Positions 55,863-64,000 of a stretch of 64,000 bases of DNA are shown piece after piece. A model generated the notes under the pieces. The model saw only the letters and a list, made by a program, of their open reading frames with translations. It was not told where the DNA came from and made no database searches. The stretch covers positions 87,850-151,849 of the forward strand of contig NZ_DIHC01000057.1 in assembly GCF_002419965.1 (NCBI RefSeq). The letters are read 5' to 3'. The DNA comes from Pseudomonas sp. UBA5706 (GTDB lineage Bacteria; Pseudomonadota; Gammaproteobacteria; Pseudomonadales; Pseudomonadaceae). A program made the translations under genes and the position numbers. Numbering within the stretch: the stretch's first letter is position 1; each line of letters opens with the position of its first letter.

Positions 55863-55925
55863 CGTGAAGGGGCATTGTCCATGACCGACAGACCGATGCC
55901 CCGACGAAGTCCAGAGTGCTGATCA

Positions 55926-57131
55926 TCAGAAGTTCGGCTCAGCACAAACCGCAGACGTGGCACGAAGTGTACGCAGGCCCAAAAGCACGATCACCACCAT
56001 AAACAGGCCCGCCACAATCGCAACACCGAACCCTGCCTGCGCGCCATAGGCGTCGATGACCAGCCCCGCCAATACGCCACCGAGCGCTACGCCGATACTG
56101 ATGCCTGTCGTCATCCACGTAAGTCCTTCGGTGATCCTGGAAGGTGGAACAATGATCGTACCGAGATTCATGACGACGACCATCGTTGGCGCAAATGACA
56201 TACCTGCCACAAACAGCATCCCGGAAAGGATGTAGACGTCCGGTGAAAGAATGGGCAGCACGGCAGTGGCTGCCGTTATCAGCACCCCGATAAAGAACTG
56301 CTTTTCAATCGGCAAAGAAATTCTTAAAGCGCCGAACGTCAGACCCGCGATCATTGAGCCGAGCGCATAGGCTGCCAGGATGAAACTGGCTGACGCCGGC
56401 CAGCCTTGTGCGTTGGCGAAGGCAACAACCGCCACGTCGACGGATCCACCAATCACACCCATGGCCAACAGCGCCAGCACGATAGTGGGGACGCCGGGAA
56501 TAAGCAGCGTTGAATTTGCGCTCCGCTTAATGCCCAAGACCACCTTTGGCTCTGTCTGCCGCTGCATAAGAAAAGCAGTCATGCCGACAACCAGCAACAA
56601 GACGGCTACAAGAGGCCCGGCTTCGGCGAAAACGTTGACGCTTAAACCAATGGCAAGCGGTGGGCCAATGATAAAGGCGAGTTCAGTTAGAACCGTGTCC
56701 AAAGAAAAGGCCGTGTGTAACTGTGGCTTGCCACGAAAAAGCTGCGTCCAGCGTGCTCTTATCATGGCGGGCATGCTTGGCATCGTGCCCGCCAATACCG
56801 CAAGTATAAACAGCAGTGTGGCGGGAGCCCTCATGTAGACGGCAATGATCAGCGCAAGCAACATACCAATGCTGAAGGCCGTCACAAAGGGCAGAACCCG
56901 GCGTTGCCCCCGCATATCAACAAGTTTCGACACCTGTGGACCGATAAGCGCGTTCGCCAAGGTAAAAGTACCGGCGACCGAGCCCGCCAGCCAATAAAGA
57001 CCCGTCTGTTGCACCAACATGGTAATGATGCCGATGCCGATCATTGCCTGTGGCAGACGGGCAATGGAACTTGCGATCACTAACCCCATCACACCCGGAG
57101 TGTTGATAAGTTCGCGGTAGGGATTCGCCAT
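55926..57131 (-). CDS. MFS transporter, likely exporter for the NRPS product
   Basis: The 401-residue inner-membrane protein has about twelve helices and the MFS loop motif DMRGQRRVLPF after helix 2. It has the general shape of drug or sugar efflux members. AAAAAGGAG precedes the ATG at 57131. It lies 155 bases downstream of the NRPS gene on the same strand, so a joint transcript and a role in product export or self-protection are likely. The substrate is inferred from position only. Confidence 0.85.
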   Translation of the reverse strand: MANPYRELINTPGVMGLVIASSIARLPQAMIGIGIITMLVQQTGLYWLAGSVAGTFTLANALIGPQVSKLVDMRGQRRVLPFVTAFSIGMLLALIIAVYMRAPATLLFILAVLAGTMPSMPAMIRARWTQLFRGKPQLHTAFSLDTVLTELAFIIGPPLAIGLSVNVFAEAGPLVAVLLLVVGMTAFLMQRQTEPKVVLGIKRSANSTLLIPGVPTIVLALLAMGVIGGSVDVAVVAFANAQGWPASASFILAAYALGSMIAGLTFGALRISLPIEKQFFIGVLITAATAVLPILSPDVYILSGMLFVAGMSFAPTMVVVMNLGTIIVPPSRITEGLTWMTTGISIGVALGGVLAGLVIDAYGAQAGFGVAIVAGLFMVVIVLLGLRTLRATSAVCAEPNF

Positions 57132-57286
57132 AATTGCTCCTTTTTATAATTTAACGCTGATGAATAGCCCGCTGCAGGCGACGCACTAATGGAGCAGTAG
57201 ACAGGCGCCTGAGTGGTCACTTGAGCAAATACACAAGTGGGCAGTGACAAGCCCACCTGCACGTAAATGAGCGAAACGCTCAATCA

Positions 57287-60200
57287 TTACCGCTTACACA
57301 GTGCTCGATTCAATGCTTCAGCCAAGTACTTGCGATTACCGACGTCCTCCATCATGGAGACATGCCCTCCAGGAATAGAAACATGATTAATCGCCAAGTC
57401 AGGTAAACGCTCTCTCCACCCACCTGCCATATCAACCTGCGGCAGAGAGGTGCGCTCACGGTCAGCCGCGTAGAAATGATGGATATTGATCTGCAATGGA
57501 GAGGGTGTATAGGCGCCAGCGATCTGCGAAAAATGATAAATGGCTTGCCATTTGACTGTTTCCACCGAGATGTCGGCATTTAAATCATAGCCTCCCAAAC
57601 CCTGTGCTTTCTTAAGCAACTCAGCAAAATCATCCCCGGGATTTAAAATATCGAATTTAGGACGCTCCGCCTCAGGCGCCACAGCCTTAACATGCTCGAT
57701 AAAGTAGTGCTTAATATCCTGATTCTTATAAAGCAACTTATGCGGCGCAGGAACATCAATAAAGCCTAAAAATTCAACGCTGGCCCCTTTGCACATAAGC
57801 GCATGGACGATGGCATAAGCAAGAATCCCTCCAGAGGAATATCCCGCGATGCGATAGGGCCCTTCAGGCTGGATCGCCCGGATGAGCGGTATCATTCTTT
57901 CGGCCATGTCCTCCATTGAATGAGGCAGGGAATCGCCAATGGCCGACCACGGCAGTACATGGACCGGGCAGCTGGCGCGGATATTTTGGGCCAGCGATAT
58001 AGCATACGAATAATCGGCTAATCCCGAGGGCACGAAAAAGACCGGGGGCTCAGTCCCGCCAGCGCGCACCGTGATCGCTCCGTTCTGCAGGTTGAGCACA
58101 GGAGACTGCGCAATCTGAGTGGCAAGGTTAGCCAATCGAGGGTGTTCAAAAATGTCGCTCAACGAACACTCCAAACCATAACTCCTGGCTTTCTGCATCA
58201 GTTGGACGGCCATGAGCGAATGGCCGCCGAGGACGAAGAAGTTGTCATGGCGACCGACCTGCTCAAGCCGAAGCAATCCTGACCAAATCGCAGCCAGGAT
58301 CGTCTCGATCTCACCTTGCGGTGCCTCATACGCCTCATGGGCAAAGGCCTCGTCCTCGGGAACAGGCAATGCTCGCCTATCAAGCTTGCCATTCGGGGTT
58401 AGCGGCAAGCGTTCAATCAGTACAAAAGCAGACGGCACCATGTAGTCGGGTAGACGTTCACTCAAGTAATCACGCAGTCGTCCAGCTAGCGATAGACCCA
58501 CCCCCGAGTCGGCGCTGAGTATAAAGGCATCATTTACCCAGGCCTCTGGCCGAGCCACCACGTAAGCAACCAGTCGCTTGTCCAAGTCCACCCCTTGTAC
58601 CTCTACAACCGCCTCGCGGATGAAAGGATGCTCGGTCAGTCTGGCCGCAATTTCACCCGGCTCGATCCGCAAACCGCGGATCTTGATCTGGTCGTCATTG
58701 CGGCCCAGGAACACCAGGTTCCCGTTCGGCAGGTAACGAGCCAAGTCCCCCGTCTTATACATTCGCGCGTCGGGCTTGCCGGCAAATGGATCGAGCGAGA
58801 AGCGCTCATCCGTCAGTTCGGCCAAGTTCAGATATCCACGCGCAACGCCCATGCCCCCGATGTACATCTCACCCACCGCACCCAGCGGAACAGGCTCGCC
58901 ATACGCGTCCAGAAGGTAAATTCGTGTGTTTGAAATCGGACGACCTATCGGAACCGGATCAACGTCATCAGAGGAACAGCGATGGACCGCCGCCCAGATT
59001 GTCGCCTCCGTAGGGCCGTACTCATTGAATAATTCAACCGCAGTGAATGCTGAGGTCACTTCCTGGACCAACTTCGCAGGACACACTTCACCTGCCACGA
59101 TTACCTGACGCAGTTGTCCATATCCAAGTATGGCGACTTGCGGCAAAACCAATCTTGCGAGAGACGGCACCAGTAGCACTGAGGTGACTTTGTTTTCAAT
59201 CAAAAGGCGGCTGATGATGTGTGGGTCTACGACAGCTTTACTGCCTGGTAAACACAAGGCCCCCCCGGTTGTTAACGTTCCGAAAATGCCTGCCGCTGAA
59301 CTGTCAAACGCCATGGATGACAGCAGTAAAAATACAGTGCCGAAACTTGGCTTGTATACCGTGGTTCTTGCCAATGTCGATGCGACTAATCCACGATGTT
59401 CAATCATCACGCCTTTGGGTTGTCCGGTTGAACCCGAGGTATAGATCAGATAAGCGAGGTTGCGGGGTGTCAAGCCGGTCACCTGGAAATTAGCATCAGC
59501 CTTCGTCGAGATCTCATTGGGATCAAGCACGGTATAGGGCTGCAATGCCTCACCTAGCACCTGCCGCCCGGCCGCATCGGCCAGTACCAGAACCGGCACC
59601 GTATCGGTAAGAATGTAAGCCAGTCGATCTCCCGGATAAGCCGGATCAAGCGGTACATAGGCGCCGCCTGACTTAAGGATCGCCATAAGCCCAACAACCA
59701 TCGCTGTCGAGCGCTCGACACAGATCGCCACCCGTTGGTCTGGCCCGACGCCCCGCTCAACCAGTTGATGTGCCAGTCGATTGGCCCTGGCATTAAGCTC
59801 AGCATAACTGAGCGCCTCGCCCTCAAAGATCAGCGCCGTTGCCCTTGGAGTGCGCGCCACCTGCGCCTCAAACAAATGATGAATGCACAGATGATCCGGG
59901 CTGGATGCATCCGTCGCGTTCCACGTATTGAGCAACACCGTACGTTCGGACGCAGGCAAAATATTCAGCTGTCGAACCGGGCGGTGCGGCGAGCGCTCCA
60001 GAGTCTGCGCCAGGCTGTGCAACGCCTGCTCCATGTAGCCACACACACGATCAGAATCGAACGGTGTGACTACTTGAGCGGTCAACCCTAAGGAGTGACC
60101 GAAATCTTCAACTGACAATGTGAACGGATAATTGGTCCGCTCTTGTTCACTCAGGAACTCAACACCTGGCATTTGCTCCATGGTCTGGACAATGTTGTCT

Positions 60201-63200
60201 GCACCCGCCAGGTCATTGTGCCGATAGTTGAGCAACGCGCTGAACAGCGGCGTGCCTGTAGCGACCCCACTGCACCTTTGTGCCAGCGCCAGCGAAGCAT
60301 GCTCGTGAGCGAGCAACTCAGCCAGACAGGCATGAGCCTGCTGGACACTCCCAGCGGTATCAATGCCGCTTGAGTCAAATCGGATCGGCAGCGTGTTGAT
60401 GAACATGCCCATGGCTCGATCTGACCCGTGGCCCGCTTGCATGCGTCCAAACAGTACAGTACCAAACACGACCTTTTCCTGGCCGCTGGTGCGCACCAGT
60501 ACCTGGGCAAAAGCAACGTGACACAGACTGGCGAGACTCACATTCAATCGCCTGGCCTGCGCCCGCAACCGGTCATTGAGCTCAGCCGAAATCATGCGGT
60601 GGGTCTGCCCCACCTGCGCGCCGTCCAAATGCACTTCTGCCAATCCAAAGGGCAACGTCGGCTCTTCTAAGTCAGCCAGCATAGACCTGAAGAAACATTC
60701 ATGTTCGGCCACGCTTTTACCCGACCGCACCTGACCGATCAGGTTGCGGAACGGTTGAGGCGACGGCAGTTTCTCACCGCGATCGGCGAGGAAAGCCTGC
60801 ACTTCGTTATAAAAAAATTGCAATGAAGAAGCATCGTCAATCAAGTGATGCTGCAGCTGCATCAGAATGAAGCGGTCTGTAGCAGGGTCATGGGTGACGA
60901 TAAAGCGCAGCACCGGCGCCTGGGTCAGGTCAATCCGGTGCCGACAAGAATCAAAGCGCCGGGAAAGTTGCTCGGTAACGGGGCCGTCCGCCGGATCAAG
61001 AACAATATCAGTGATAGAGATTGGAGCCTGTCGCCAGACAACTTGCGCGGCTCCAGACAACCCATCCCACACAAAGGAGGTACGCAAAATGTCGTGACGG
61101 TCTACCACCTGCTGAACCGCGCAGAGATAGCGTTCCAGAGTTTCACGATCAGAAAAGGCCATCTGGGCAACCAGCAAATAGGGGTCACCCTCTTTTGCCA
61201 ACATGTGGTGGAACAGAATGCCGTCCTGCATGGGTGAGAGCGCGTAGATATCCTGGATGTTGGCTGCCCCTCCAGGTACCTGTGAAACGATAACGTCGAT
61301 ATCCGATTGGTCGAGATCGATTAATGGCAGCAGGTCGGGCGTGATTCTACATGTCTCGGGCTTGATCAAATTGGGCGGCACTACCACCTCGCGGTGTTGG
61401 CCAAGCGTGCTAGCCAGCACCGATAACACCGGCGTCTGAAATAGATCACGCACAGCAAGGCTCAAGCCCTGCCGGCGCAACCGCTCGATTAACCGCACCG
61501 CCAAAAGTGAATGGCCGCCAAGGGCAAAGAAGTTGTCATGGCGACCAACTTGTTCGACGCCAAGCAATTCTGACCATATCAAGGCAAGGGTGACCTCGAT
61601 CTCGCCCAACGGCGACTCGTAGACCGCATGCGCAAAATCATTGCCCTCCGGAACCGGCAACGCCCGCCGATCAAGCTTGCCATTGCCTGTCAGCGGTAAA
61701 CTTTCCATCCGCACAAAAGCAGAAGGCACCATGTAGTCAGGTAAACGGCTACTCAGGTAATCACGCAGCGCGCCCGCTAGCGCAACGCCAGACTCGGAGT
61801 CTATCGGCGTATCCTGAACTTCGGACTCCGCCACCACGTAAGCTACCAGACGCTTATTGGCATTCTCGCCTTGCGCTATCACCACCGCCTCGCGGATGGA
61901 AGGATGCTCGGCCAATCGGGCTGCAATTTCACCCAGCTCAATCCGGAAACCACGGATCTTGACCTGGTCGTCATTGCGGCCCAGAAACGCTAGATTGCCG
62001 TTCGGAAGATAACGCGCCAAGTCCCCCGTCTTATACATCCGCGCTTCAGGTTTGCCGGCAAAGGGGTCGTGCAGGAAACGCTCTGCCGTCAGCTCGGGCC
62101 GGTTCAGATAGCCACGCGCCACACCGGCGCCTCCGACGTACATTTCGCCTGTGGCCCCCGTCGGAACAGGCTGGCCAAACGCATCGAGAAGATAGAGATT
62201 CAAATCCGGCAGACGCTGACCGATCACGCTCGCGTCTTGTAGCGCATCCGATGAGCTCAGGGGGTAATAGGTAACGTGAACCGTGGTTTCGGTAATCCCG
62301 TACATATTCACCAGTTGCGGAGCAGATTCGCCACGCACGCCATACCAGTCGCGCAGGGTCGACGGCTGCAGCGCTTCGCCGCCAAATATGACATAGCGCA
62401 GCCGGTCCGATGATGGTTGTACATACTCCATCAAGGCGGTAAAGGCGCTAGGAGTCTGGTTCAGGACAGTGACGCCTCGCTCACAAATCAGCTGGTAGAA
62501 CGCTTTCGGTGAACGGGTAATGGCATGCGGAACCAACACCAGCGTGCCGCCATAACGAAGGGCCCCCCACAGTTCCCAGACCGAGAAGTCGAAGGCAAAA
62601 GAATGGAACAGGCACCAAACATCACTGGCCTCAAAACCGAAGGATGGGTGTGTGGTGTCGAACAGGCGCACCACTTGAGCATGTTCGATCATCACCCCTT
62701 TAGGCTGTCCGGTTGAACCGGAGGTGTAAATGACATAAGCGAGATTTTCAGGAGTAAGGCCTGAAACTTCAGGGTTAGCGTCCGCCCCGATCAATGCTTC
62801 AGCGGGGGCCTCATTGGGATCGAGGACGGTACGAGCCTGCAATGCGTCCCCAAGCGCGTGACGCCCGGCCGCATCAGCCAGCACCAGAGCCGGCGCTGTG
62901 TCGCCCAGAATGAAGGTCAGTCGCTCACCGGAGTACTCAGGGTCGAGCGGTACATAGGCACCACCCGCCTTCAGGATCGCCATCAAGCCAATAACCATCG
63001 CCGGGGAGCGTTCGACACAAATCGCTACTCGCTGGTCAGGCCTGACACCCAAGGCAATCAGCCGATGCGCCAACCGATTCGCCCTAGCGTTGAGTTCGCC
63101 ATAGCTGAGCACCTGGCCTTCGAAGACTAGCGCTGTTGCCTCAGAATTGCGCGCAACCTGCGCTTCAAATAGTTGATGAATACACAGATGAACAGCGTAT

Positions 63201-63223
63201 TCAGAAATAACTTGGTCGTGCAT
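57287..63223 (-). CDS. Two-module nonribosomal peptide synthetase, A-T-C-A-T-TE
   Basis: The 1978-residue enzyme has these domains. A1 (about 15-525) has pocket residues D212 F213 W216 N255 I279 G281 M307 V315 H316 K516, the known threonine code. T1 carries phosphopantetheine Ser572 (LGGHSL). C (about 650-1085) has HHLIDDA at 792-798. A2 (about 1115-1620) has D1307 S1308 A1311 L1350 I1375 A1377 E1401 I1409 W1410 K1613, closest to histidine codes that I recall. T2 has Ser1669. The thioesterase (about 1727-1975) has GYSSG Ser1796, Asp1823 and His1954. No starter condensation, epimerase or MbtH partner is present. GGAGG precedes the start. A Thr-Xaa dipeptide or cyclic form is inferred. Confidence 0.95.
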   Translation of the reverse strand: MHDQVISEYAVHLCIHQLFEAQVARNSEATALVFEGQVLSYGELNARANRLAHRLIALGVRPDQRVAICVERSPAMVIGLMAILKAGGAYVPLDPEYSGERLTFILGDTAPALVLADAAGRHALGDALQARTVLDPNEAPAEALIGADANPEVSGLTPENLAYVIYTSGSTGQPKGVMIEHAQVVRLFDTTHPSFGFEASDVWCLFHSFAFDFSVWELWGALRYGGTLVLVPHAITRSPKAFYQLICERGVTVLNQTPSAFTALMEYVQPSSDRLRYVIFGGEALQPSTLRDWYGVRGESAPQLVNMYGITETTVHVTYYPLSSSDALQDASVIGQRLPDLNLYLLDAFGQPVPTGATGEMYVGGAGVARGYLNRPELTAERFLHDPFAGKPEARMYKTGDLARYLPNGNLAFLGRNDDQVKIRGFRIELGEIAARLAEHPSIREAVVIAQGENANKRLVAYVVAESEVQDTPIDSESGVALAGALRDYLSSRLPDYMVPSAFVRMESLPLTGNGKLDRRALPVPEGNDFAHAVYESPLGEIEVTLALIWSELLGVEQVGRHDNFFALGGHSLLAVRLIERLRRQGLSLAVRDLFQTPVLSVLASTLGQHREVVVPPNLIKPETCRITPDLLPLIDLDQSDIDVIVSQVPGGAANIQDIYALSPMQDGILFHHMLAKEGDPYLLVAQMAFSDRETLERYLCAVQQVVDRHDILRTSFVWDGLSGAAQVVWRQAPISITDIVLDPADGPVTEQLSRRFDSCRHRIDLTQAPVLRFIVTHDPATDRFILMQLQHHLIDDASSLQFFYNEVQAFLADRGEKLPSPQPFRNLIGQVRSGKSVAEHECFFRSMLADLEEPTLPFGLAEVHLDGAQVGQTHRMISAELNDRLRAQARRLNVSLASLCHVAFAQVLVRTSGQEKVVFGTVLFGRMQAGHGSDRAMGMFINTLPIRFDSSGIDTAGSVQQAHACLAELLAHEHASLALAQRCSGVATGTPLFSALLNYRHNDLAGADNIVQTMEQMPGVEFLSEQERTNYPFTLSVEDFGHSLGLTAQVVTPFDSDRVCGYMEQALHSLAQTLERSPHRPVRQLNILPASERTVLLNTWNATDASSPDHLCIHHLFEAQVARTPRATALIFEGEALSYAELNARANRLAHQLVERGVGPDQRVAICVERSTAMVVGLMAILKSGGAYVPLDPAYPGDRLAYILTDTVPVLVLADAAGRQVLGEALQPYTVLDPNEISTKADANFQVTGLTPRNLAYLIYTSGSTGQPKGVMIEHRGLVASTLARTTVYKPSFGTVFLLLSSMAFDSSAAGIFGTLTTGGALCLPGSKAVVDPHIISRLLIENKVTSVLLVPSLARLVLPQVAILGYGQLRQVIVAGEVCPAKLVQEVTSAFTAVELFNEYGPTEATIWAAVHRCSSDDVDPVPIGRPISNTRIYLLDAYGEPVPLGAVGEMYIGGMGVARGYLNLAELTDERFSLDPFAGKPDARMYKTGDLARYLPNGNLVFLGRNDDQIKIRGLRIEPGEIAARLTEHPFIREAVVEVQGVDLDKRLVAYVVARPEAWVNDAFILSADSGVGLSLAGRLRDYLSERLPDYMVPSAFVLIERLPLTPNGKLDRRALPVPEDEAFAHEAYEAPQGEIETILAAIWSGLLRLEQVGRHDNFFVLGGHSLMAVQLMQKARSYGLECSLSDIFEHPRLANLATQIAQSPVLNLQNGAITVRAGGTEPPVFFVPSGLADYSYAISLAQNIRASCPVHVLPWSAIGDSLPHSMEDMAERMIPLIRAIQPEGPYRIAGYSSGGILAYAIVHALMCKGASVEFLGFIDVPAPHKLLYKNQDIKHYFIEHVKAVAPEAERPKFDILNPGDDFAELLKKAQGLGGYDLNADISVETVKWQAIYHFSQIAGAYTPSPLQINIHHFYAADRERTSLPQVDMAGGWRERLPDLAINHVSIPGGHVSMMEDVGNRKYLAEALNRALCKR

Positions 63224-63803
63224 CCTTGCCTCCAGAAGTGAACATGGTCACTTCTATAAATTGATTGCACCTACATCAGGTAAGTGCATGTTCATGAAAC
63301 ACTCTCTATTGACCCCTTCTGCTATTTGTCTCGAACCATACCAGCGACAAGTTATCGATCACCAGAATAATCACTATCAATTATAAAGGTCAGGCATATG
63401 ATGCCGAAATCATCCTGCCACGGCCATTACACCTCACCAATATTCACGTCTGCTGATCACTGCAGACAGATTGCAGTTAAAAATCTTGTTATTTTCCGGT
63501 TATGAAAAGCAATACGCACTGCAAGACAAACCAATGTTTTTTTTGCGACAGATATAAAAATACGCTTTGAGCATCTTTAGAAAAACAATTTCTGAACCGA
63601 TTACAGCTCTGAACCCCATCGATTCCAAGAGTCTACCCCTGACACATCAAAGTCAATACCGGCCGAAAACTGGCGCCCTGGTGTGCTGCTCTCAAAACAT
63701 CATTTCCGCGATCCTGGCTATACTCCAACGTCATCCAGCATCCGGCGAAGCGGTTGTGAACACCCTCTAAATCGCCTTCAGCCCAGTTGAAACCGCACCG
63801 ACC
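63224..63803. other. AT-rich upstream region of the NRPS gene
   Basis: This stretch is visibly richer in A and T than the surrounding DNA and shows no convincing gene. A 67-codon frame at 63567-63770 has no family resemblance or ribosome-binding site. It should contain the NRPS promoter on the minus strand and a dyad next to the start (listed separately). Confidence 0.55.
63234..63255. promoter_or_regulatory. Perfect dyad next to the NRPS ribosome-binding site
   Basis: AGAAGTGA (63234-63241) and its exact inverse TCACTTCT (63248-63255) are separated by six bases. The left arm directly abuts the NRPS Shine-Dalgarno (complement of 63229-63233). It could be a repressor operator or an mRNA hairpin that controls access to the ribosome-binding site. 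Confidence 0.5.
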
Positions 63804-64000
63804 TGCACTTTAAAACTGTCCACTGTTCTGCAATTCGAAGAGAAGTTATGGGATGTGATCGGGCTGTATCTCAACCCACCCGACACGACGTTTCACCCTG
63901 ACTTTCGCTTTTGGATGAATATAGTCGAGCACTTCTTTCGCGGCATCACGTGAGTACCGTTTCAGCTCGGTGCGCACATTAGGTTTTGTACGAAAAGTAT
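63804..64000 (+). pseudogene. Remnant of an IS630-family transposase
   Basis: The frame reads TLKLSTVLQFEEKLWDVIGL then YLNPPDTTFHPDFRFWMNIV and EHFFRGIT before a stop at 63951. The first part resembles the IS630 sequence before the catalytic core (LWDVIGLYLNPPD), and the second the region ending FTPTSASWLNQVERFF. The catalytic middle is missing, joined by an internal deletion. Traces continue past the stop (YRFSSVRTL in another frame) to the window edge. No terminal inverted repeats could be identified. Confidence 0.7.

Noticed and set aside
57287..63223. NRPS as a syringomycin, syringolin or mangotoxin synthetase gene
   Set aside because: The domain order, the Thr and His-like codes, and the lack of the accessory genes of those clusters do not fit.
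63567..63770. 67-codon frame upstream of the NRPS gene
   Set aside because: There is no ribosome-binding site or family resemblance; it lies in AT-rich DNA beside a transposase remnant.

Overview
The window looks like the chromosome of a fluorescent Pseudomonas, most likely of the P. syringae group or a close relative. The grounds are high GC, Pseudomonas-type REP palindromes in many gaps, and several gene orders typical of the genus: mreBCD-maf-rng-yhdP-nit-tldD, gatCAB facing mreB, the iron-regulated fagA-fumC-orfX-sodA cluster, and fruBKA opposite fruR. Species assignment is inference; no rRNA or tRNA gene was seen.

Left third (1-20 kb). The start of a cytochrome bo3 oxidase operon (cyoA) is followed by dsbB, a flavohaemoglobin (hmp), a CheV chemotaxis coupling protein, a GNAT acetyltransferase and a small secreted protein. 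The decayed remains of a GlxA/AraC-type regulator come next. A chaperone-usher fimbrial operon (pilin, chaperone, usher, second chaperone, adhesin) runs leftwards, with a separate small pilin-like gene behind its own terminator. Opposite it is a four-gene unit encoding an RND efflux pump and a two-component system.

Middle (20-47 kb). This is mostly housekeeping: metal and oxidative-stress functions (ZIP transporter, sodA, fumC and fagA behind a Fur box), the TldD/PmbA (TldE) protease pair, ribosome assembly (darP), cell shape (mreBCD), RNA processing (rng), the lipid-transport-like protein YhdP, and the GatCAB amidotransferase. An RlpA-like lipoprotein, a Na/Ca antiporter, an AEC carrier and a Tat-exported PhoD phosphatase follow. 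The gaps hold tandem repeats (104-bp, 121-bp and about 145-bp units) and REP doublets.

Right part (47-64 kb). The fructose phosphotransferase operon (fruB-fruK-fruA) has a recognisable promoter overlapped by a Cra/FruR-like operator, with fruR and a TatD nuclease opposite. Beyond a low-affinity iron permease family gene and a terminator lies an accessory block. It contains an MFS exporter and a two-module nonribosomal peptide synthetase (A-T-C-A-T-TE), preceded by an AT-rich region, a perfect dyad next to the NRPS ribosome-binding site, and the remnant of an IS630-family transposase.

The NRPS block is the most novel-looking part. Its first adenylation domain carries the exact threonine specificity code and the second a histidine-like code, so a Thr-Xaa dipeptide or its cyclised form is the inferred product. 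The two A domains are nearly alike at both ends but different in the substrate pocket, as expected after subdomain exchange.
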